From Phycisphaerales bacterium UBA2402 (GTDB lineage Bacteria; Planctomycetota; Phycisphaerae; Phycisphaerales; UBA1924), in contig DDSA01000268.1 of the NCBI GenBank assembly GCA_002343715.1, forward strand, positions 1-36,098: a DNA stretch of 36,098 nucleotides, in the 5' to 3' direction. Made by a program: the position numbers and the translations under genes. Below the pieces are notes generated by a model. It was not told the DNA's origin and did no database searches. It saw nothing but the letters and a program-made list of their open reading frames with translations. Below, piece by piece: positions 32,123-36,098 of the stretch. The stretch's first letter is position 1. Each line of letters starts with the position of its first letter.

Positions 32123-33508
32123 TTCAACTTCCGCCTCTTGGGCGGAGCAAGCGACCTTCACATCCTGTCGAAGGCGACCATCGCGGCGGTTGACGCCAAA
32201 GTGTTCAGGTTCAGCGGTGGCTTGGCGATGGTCGCTGTCGTCGGGATGTGGAGGTGCTTTTGACGCCACGCTGGGGGAACCCTGAACGCCCACATCTTCG
32301 GCAGGCTGGAGCGCCGAAGTCAAGTCATTGTGTGGATTTTTCTTCATGAACGGCGATTCACGGCCTGGGTCGGCCCTTTCCCGCTTGAGAAACCCGTTCA
32401 AGCGAGGCATCAACGCCGCTACGTCGCGGAGTTGCTCGACCTTGGCCCGGTCGTACAGGCTGAGCGTCGTTTGGAGATTCTCATGCCGAGCAAAGTGGTG
32501 GAGGTTCCGCACGTCCGCCCCGGCACCCGCCCTCTCGCTGATCGCCGTCTTGCGGAAGCGGTGCCACTCGCCCTTTTTTCCACCGTCGCTTGAACGCTTG
32601 ATTCCCGCAGACTCCATGTCTGAACGCAGCGTGTGAGCAGATGGAGCCTTGGGGAACAACCGTTCCCCAGGGCTGTACTTCTTCCACGCCCGAAGCACCG
32701 CCACAGCCTCGGTGCAGAGCGGGAGCATGTCCTGACGCTGGGCTTTGTCGACGGTGACCACCATCGTCGCGGCCTGTAGGTCGATGTCGCTCCAGAGTTG
32801 CAGAGTGGCCTCTTTCTTCCGTAGGCCAGTCAGCGTTAGGAACGCATAGAACGTGCTGGCGAGCGGGCCATTCTTCGACCGCCGCTTGTCCGAACTGGCC
32901 TCTCGGGCTTCGGCCGCGTCGATGAGCTTGCGGACCTCGCCGACTTCGAACGGCGCCCACTGTCGGCGTCGATCGCGGCGACCGTTGGCAACCTTGACGC
33001 CGGTGAAGGGATTGGCCTCGAGCTTGCCCATGCTGATGGCGAACTGGCAGAACTCGCGGGCCTGGCTCGCCTTGTTCTGCGCCGTCTTGCGGGCCTTCTT
33101 GCCGAGGATCGACTGGACCCACTTCATCGCGGAAGGGAGCGTCCACCCATTCTTATTGGCCCACTTCGACCACTCCTCCGCCGCCGTCTTGCTCCGCGAA
33201 ACGTGCTCATCCGAGTAGGCCTGTTGAAGCTTGAGGTATCGCCCCCAATCGTTGATGAGTTTGGTGACGATCTTCGGGGAGATTGCGTCCTTGACGGGAG
33301 AGGCAGAAGCGTCCTTGCTCACTGCGGGAGTGCAGAGAGTCATAGGCCCGATTGTTTCAGCCGCCGGCGTCAGACGCAAGACAAACTGTGCGAGAACCCT
33401 GCCGGAACCGGGTTCCTGGACGCTGATTTCAAGCGCCGGGAGCATCGGCGGTGCTAGAACGGGATTGTCCGCTGGAAGGAGCATGGGCGGGAGTTGCCGG
33501 GCGGCCAT
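32048..33508 (-). CDS. Tyrosine recombinase/integrase
   Basis: This encodes 486 residues from the ATG at 33508; in-frame starts at 33571 (ATG) and 33595 (GTG) are possible. Residues ~75-170 form a SAM-like core-binding domain (SPKIVTKLINDWGRYLKLQ, SAMKWVQSILGKKARK). The catalytic domain has Arg230 in LTGLRKKEA, a Lys near 255 (VDKAQRQ), His316-x-x-Arg319 in WHRFRKTA, His342 in FARHENLQTTLS and the nucleophile Tyr352 in SLYDRAK. A 134-residue tail follows, longer than normal, and its last ~24 residues are read from the antisense of the tmRNA 3' end, stopping inside ssrA. It should catalyse integration and excision at the ssrA 3' end. Confidence 0.93.
   Translation of the reverse strand: MAARQLPPMLLPADNPVLAPPMLPALEISVQEPGSGRVLAQFVLRLTPAAETIGPMTLCTPAVSKDASASPVKDAISPKIVTKLINDWGRYLKLQQAYSDEHVSRSKTAAEEWSKWANKNGWTLPSAMKWVQSILGKKARKTAQNKASQAREFCQFAISMGKLEANPFTGVKVANGRRDRRRQWAPFEVGEVRKLIDAAEAREASSDKRRSKNGPLASTFYAFLTLTGLRKKEATLQLWSDIDLQAATMVVTVDKAQRQDMLPLCTEAVAVLRAWKKYSPGERLFPKAPSAHTLRSDMESAGIKRSSDGGKKGEWHRFRKTAISERAGAGADVRNLHHFARHENLQTTLSLYDRAKVEQLRDVAALMPRLNGFLKRERADPGRESPFMKKNPHNDLTSALQPAEDVGVQGSPSVASKAPPHPDDSDHRQATAEPEHFGVNRRDGRLRQDVKVACSAQEAEVEWSRGELNPSPVTVSTPLLRVCSWL
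32095..32122. other. Putative attachment site (attL) in the 3' end of ssrA
   Basis: The integrase gene abuts and overlaps the 3' end of ssrA, a common target for tyrosine-integrase elements. The T-arm and acceptor segment (GGTTCAATTCCCC and CGGCTCCA) is the usual crossover core. No second copy is seen between 32123 and 36098, so the other end of the element lies beyond the contig. The exact core cannot be set without the empty site. Confidence 0.45.
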
Positions 33509-33580
33509 GCCCTGCCTGCGATCCGTCGCCCACGTTGTATCCGACTTCCGCGACCGAACTGCACGTCTCATCGTCGTTAT

Positions 33581-33595
33581 GTGCCAGGCTGGCAC
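33581..33595. promoter_or_regulatory. Perfect palindrome in the int/regulator intergenic region, likely operator
   Basis: GTGCCAG and CTGGCAC flank a single central G, a 7-base perfect dyad. It lies between the divergent integrase (start 33508) and HTH regulator (start 33638) genes, exactly where a phage-type repressor would bind. Only one copy was noticed in this interval. Confidence 0.6.
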
Positions 33596-33637
33596 ACGCG
33601 GCGATGCCGGTAAATAACAAACTTCCCTACGAGTGGC

Positions 33638-33889
33638 GTGAACGTCGATCCCATCGCCCTCGCCACCCTCCGTGAAATGCAGCGCCGCCGGATGAGCATC
33701 AGCGACCTCTCCGAGCGCACCGGCGTAGACCGCTCAGTCCTGGGCCGTTGGCTCGGTGGGGTGCGGACCATCCGGGTCCGGGACGCGGCAAAAGTCATGG
33801 TGGCACTGGGCTTGGAGGTCGTCGCCGAAAGGGAACACCGTGCCCAAGCGCCCACCGACCCACCAGCACATCGCACCAAGCCTCCGTAG
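33638..33889 (+). CDS. Small helix-turn-helix DNA-binding protein (phage-type regulator)
   Basis: This encodes 83 residues with a GTG start at 33638. Residues ~7-60 match an XRE/Cro-type HTH: LREMQRRRMSISDLSERTGVDRSVLGRWLGGVRTIRVRDAAKVMVALGLEV, with the recognition helix around DRSVLGRWL. The last ~20 residues are Pro/Ala-rich. Divergent from the integrase and downstream of the palindrome at 33581-33595, it is a natural candidate for the regulator acting there. Its 3' end overlaps the ParB-methyltransferase gene by 50 bases in another frame. It could regulate integrase and the downstream genes; which is repressed cannot be told. Confidence 0.75.
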   Translation: MNVDPIALATLREMQRRRMSISDLSERTGVDRSVLGRWLGGVRTIRVRDAAKVMVALGLEVVAEREHRAQAPTDPPAHRTKPP

Positions 33890-35273
33890 CCTCGCCACAC
33901 CCATCACCGAACTCTCCGCCGACCCCGCCAACGCCCGCCTCCACGATGAGCGGAGCCTGGAGGCGATCAAGGCGTCGCTTCGGCGGTTCGGCCAGCAGAA
34001 GCCCGTTGTGGTCGATGGTGCCGGAGTTGTCATCGCCGGGAACGGCACGCTGGAAGCCGCTCGCGGCTTGGGGTGGTCGCATGTCGCGGCGATCCGCTCG
34101 GACCTGGCGGGCGTCGACCGCACCGCGTACGCGATCGCTGACAACCGAACCGCCGAGCTCTCCCGGTGGGATGACGATGCTCTCCGCCAGGTTCTGGGCA
34201 CGCTCCCAGGCGATGCCGCAGAGGCGGCGGGATGGAGCGTCCAGGAACTCGAGGGCCTTCTGGCGACCGGCGAGGATGAGCCTGTGGTCGAGCAGCCGAC
34301 GCCAGAACCGCTCCCCGCGGCCGTGACCCGGCCCGGCGACATGTGGGAGATGGGACGGCACCGGCTGCTGTGCGGTGATTCCACCGATGCGAGCGATGTT
34401 GACCGGCTCATGGAGACACACCGGGCCGCGCTGATCGCCACTGACCCGCCGTACCTGGTAGATTACACGGGCGTCCGCGTTGGCGACCGCGGCAAAGACT
34501 GGTCAGCATCCTACCGGGAGATCGACGTTGACGATGCGGCTTCGTTCTTCAAGTCGGTGTTTGCCAACGTGGTCCGTGTGATGGCCCACAGCGCCGCGAT
34601 CTACTGCTGGCACGCCCACAAGCGGGTCGTCGAGATCATCGAGGCCTGGCGTGAGCTCGGCATCCTCGACCACCAGCAGATCATCTGGGTCAAGCCCGTG
34701 CCCGTGTTCGGGTCGGTGTACTGGCACTTCAGGCATGAACCGTGCCTGATGGGGTGGCTCCAAGGCAACAAGCCGCCCCATGATGGCCGGCACGATCATG
34801 GGTCGGTGTGGGTCGCCGGCGGGAATGAGATTCCGCTGGAGCAACTCAGCAAGGCCCAACTGATCCGGCTGCTCAAGGCCGCCTCATCGGCATGGGAGGT
34901 CGATTGGGAGGGCAAGTCCAGACCCATCGGCAACGAGCATCCCACCCAAAAGCCCGTCGAGCTCTTCGCCAGACCGATCCGCAAGCACACCCGCCCAGGC
35001 GACGTCTGTTACGAGCCGTTCAGCGGGTCAGGCTCGCAGTTGATCGCCGCGGAACAACTCGGGCGGTGCTGCTTCGGGATGGAACTCGAGCCGGTGTTCG
35101 TGGATGTTGCCGTTCGGCGATGGCAGAACGCGACGGGCCAACCCGCTAGGCTGATCGGCGATGGTCGTACCTGGGTGGAGATCGCCCAGGACCGCGGCGT
35201 CTCGACGGAGCCAGCACCACCATGCCCACCCGCCCCAAGCACCCCTGCAACCATGCCGGCTGCCCCGCATTGA
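33840..35273 (+). CDS. ParB-like domain fused to DNA N6/N4 methyltransferase
   Basis: This encodes 477 residues from a GTG at 33840 with an AAAGGGA ribosome-binding site; an upstream start would only shadow the HTH gene. Residues ~15-110 are a ParB/sulfiredoxin-like domain (ITELSADPANARLHDERSLEAI, VVIAGNGTLEAARGLGW, YAIADNRTAEL). Then comes an amino-methyltransferase of the beta arrangement: the catalytic DPPY lies at ~202-205 (ATDPPYLVDY), a target-recognition region follows, and the AdoMet-binding FSGSGSQLIAAEQLGRCCFGMELEP comes near the C-terminus after the HPTQKPVEL motif. It should methylate adenine N6 or cytosine N4 in DNA. No cognate restriction enzyme is adjacent apart from a generic HNH nuclease, so it may be an anti-restriction or regulatory phage methylase. 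Confidence 0.93.
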   Translation: MPKRPPTHQHIAPSLRSLATPITELSADPANARLHDERSLEAIKASLRRFGQQKPVVVDGAGVVIAGNGTLEAARGLGWSHVAAIRSDLAGVDRTAYAIADNRTAELSRWDDDALRQVLGTLPGDAAEAAGWSVQELEGLLATGEDEPVVEQPTPEPLPAAVTRPGDMWEMGRHRLLCGDSTDASDVDRLMETHRAALIATDPPYLVDYTGVRVGDRGKDWSASYREIDVDDAASFFKSVFANVVRVMAHSAAIYCWHAHKRVVEIIEAWRELGILDHQQIIWVKPVPVFGSVYWHFRHEPCLMGWLQGNKPPHDGRHDHGSVWVAGGNEIPLEQLSKAQLIRLLKAASSAWEVDWEGKSRPIGNEHPTQKPVELFARPIRKHTRPGDVCYEPFSGSGSQLIAAEQLGRCCFGMELEPVFVDVAVRRWQNATGQPARLIGDGRTWVEIAQDRGVSTEPAPPCPPAPSTPATMPAAPH

Positions 35274-35617
35274 CCGAGCGCCGATACTGCGAGGCCCATG
35301 CGCCAACACACGCCAAGGCCGAGGCCTGGAGAACGACCACAGGATCATCCACGTCGAGGGGCTATGGAGCGGCCTGGCGTCGCCTGCGGAAGATGGTGCT
35401 GGCCCGCGACCCCGTGTGCGTGAGTTGCCATCGCCGGCCTTCGGAGCACGTCGACCACATCAGGTCCAAGGCCAGCGGTGGCGATGATGCCCTCGACAAC
35501 CTGCGTGGCCTATGTGAGCCCTGTCACAACCGCAAGACGGCGCAGGACGGGCACAGCCGCAAGGCGCTCAAGCGCCTGTCGAACACGATCAGGCGGGCTG
35601 GTAAGCCTCGACCGTGA
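35222..35617 (+). CDS. HNH endonuclease, phage type
   Basis: This encodes 131 residues, starting 52 bases before the end of the methyltransferase gene in another frame. An N-terminal Cys/His cluster (PCNHAGCPAL...RYCEAH) probably binds zinc. The HNH core is complete: CVSC, EHVDHIRSKASGGDD, NLRGLCEPCHNRKT, with the metal-binding His, the Asn and the final His, and the two CxxC knuckles. Proteins of this architecture sit next to the terminase genes of many tailed phages, where they assist packaging-site cleavage. The terminase is not in view; the reading frame converges on the minus-strand gene 35589-35942 with a 29-base overlap. Confidence 0.9.
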   Translation: MPTRPKHPCNHAGCPALTERRYCEAHAPTHAKAEAWRTTTGSSTSRGYGAAWRRLRKMVLARDPVCVSCHRRPSEHVDHIRSKASGGDDALDNLRGLCEPCHNRKTAQDGHSRKALKRLSNTIRRAGKPRP

Positions 35618-35942
35618 CGGATGTGACGGCGGAGTAGGTGACCTGCACCTTACCCGCGCCGTCGTTGAACGCGGGCGGAACAGGGCCGATGATGCGGCTC
35701 TGACCGTTGGGTACCGCGACGACCTGGTTGGCGAGGGTCATGGCTGGGAACGTCCCATCGCCGGGCCGCGTGGGGTTGGGGCCGACGGCGAGTGTCACGT
35801 TGATCGATGAGCCTCCGCCGTTGTTGACGCGGATGAGCACGTTGCCGCGAGGGTTGAGCACGGCGTCACCGCCACCTGACGCGGATACGCCTGACGGATT
35901 GGTACCGGCGAGCGCCGGGACAACGGGAGTGATGTCGGCCAT
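35589..35942 (-). CDS. Probable phage structural protein (small beta-rich protein)
   Basis: This encodes 117 residues from the ATG at 35942, which follows a clear GGAGG ribosome-binding site nine bases upstream; the open extension to 36035 is not protein-like. There is no signal peptide. The sequence is Gly/Val/Thr-rich and strand-forming: NPRGNVLIRVNNGGGSSINVTLAVG, MTLANQVVAVPNGQSRIIGPVPP, VQVTYSAVTSVTVEAYQPA. This pattern is like the small virion proteins encoded next to capsid genes in tailed phages. The assignment is by resemblance only. It is transcribed against the other phage genes. Confidence 0.55.
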   Translation of the reverse strand: MADITPVVPALAGTNPSGVSASGGGDAVLNPRGNVLIRVNNGGGSSINVTLAVGPNPTRPGDGTFPAMTLANQVVAVPNGQSRIIGPVPPAFNDGAGKVQVTYSAVTSVTVEAYQPA

Positions 35943-36045
35943 GAGCAGAGCCTCCAAGCGGCTTCCACGGGCCGCGACGACCAGACTAGACGTGGGATAG
36001 CACGCGGGCCAGCGACGCCGCAGGCGGGCTCCCACCGGCCGCCCT

Positions 36046-36098
36046 GGGGGGGTGGGGGGGGGCGTCGGGCGGGGGGGGGGGGTTGTGTTTTTTTGTTT
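36046..36098. other. Low-complexity G/T contig end, likely sequencing artefact
   Basis: The last ~50 bases are dominated by G runs up to about 14 long followed by a T-rich end. Nothing similar occurs elsewhere. Two-colour Illumina chemistry yields poly-G from dark cycles, so this end should not be taken as genomic. Confidence 0.7.

Larger units (their letters stand above)
32123..36098. mobile_element. Left part of an ssrA-integrated phage-like element (truncated by contig end)
   Basis: Everything after the tmRNA is of phage or island type: integrase, palindromic control region, small HTH regulator, ParB-methyltransferase fusion, HNH nuclease and a probable structural protein on the opposite strand. 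Gene order (int/regulator at one end, then modification and packaging-associated nuclease) fits a temperate phage or satellite. No terminase, portal or capsid gene is reached before the contig ends, so phage versus integrative island stays open. Confidence 0.75.

Noticed and set aside
31860..32123. 87-codon open frame antisense to tmRNA
   Set aside because: It begins MEPWGIEPQS, a familiar spurious translation of tRNA/tmRNA 3' ends, and lies entirely on ssrA.
32123..36098. Second copy of the ssrA 3' end (attR)
   Set aside because: I scanned for the T-arm and acceptor segment and found no direct repeat; the element must end outside the contig.
1..36098. CRISPR arrays, rRNA or canonical tRNA genes
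   Set aside because: No regularly spaced direct repeats with unique spacers, no rRNA core sequences and no tRNA cloverleaf other than the tmRNA ends were found.

Overview
The window looks like one metagenome-assembled contig from a high-GC planctomycete, most likely of the Phycisphaerae type. The evidence is three secreted proteins ending in a Cys-bracketed 27-residue dockerin-like doublet (the 'GC-type dockerin' style of that group), a PEP-CTERM-like sorting tail on a secreted protease, an H-X9-DG prepilin, and an isolated rpmH. The ends are technical: bases 1-12 match the 3' end of a standard Illumina adapter, and the last ~50 bases are poly-G/T low-complexity sequence.

Layout. 14-547: truncated amidohydrolase. 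569-5344 (minus): tight cluster of LysM protein, FAD oxidoreductase, aldo/keto reductase, secreted propeller-like protein and lipoprotein. 5528-6169: secreted GC-dockerin protein with a strong Shine-Dalgarno and a terminator. 6244-9290 (minus): trypsin-like protease with a sorting tail, a small membrane protein and a MEMO-family protein. 9555-15201 (plus): secreted SH3-like protein, DNA photolyase, and a CHAD-Ppx/GppA fusion probably acting on polyphosphate. 15154-19076 (minus): OtsA followed by a coupled OtsB-GH15 fusion, giving a trehalose module. 19254-21790 (minus): LamG-like GC-dockerin protein and RNase III. 22193-28136 (minus): complete phosphorelay operon of REC-HD-GYP, hybrid histidine kinase, HPt and REC-PP2C phosphatase. 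28251-28540: promoter, rpmH (46 aa) and terminator. 28592-31680 (plus): H-X9-DG prepilin and a large GC-dockerin protein. 31775-32122: ssrA (tmRNA).

From the 3' end of ssrA to the contig end lies an integrated phage-like element: a tyrosine integrase whose stop codon lies inside ssrA on the opposite strand, a perfect palindrome in the divergent control region, an HTH regulator, a ParB-methyltransferase fusion, an HNH nuclease and a probable phage structural protein. Its far end is off the contig.

The most interesting points are the ssrA/integrase antisense overlap with its operator-like palindrome, the CHAD-polyphosphatase fusion, the trehalose synthesis/hydrolysis pair, and the phosphorelay that appears to have both c-di-GMP and PP2C outputs. 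I saw no CRISPR array, rRNA or canonical tRNA. No wholly new defence or metabolic system could be demonstrated from sequence alone.
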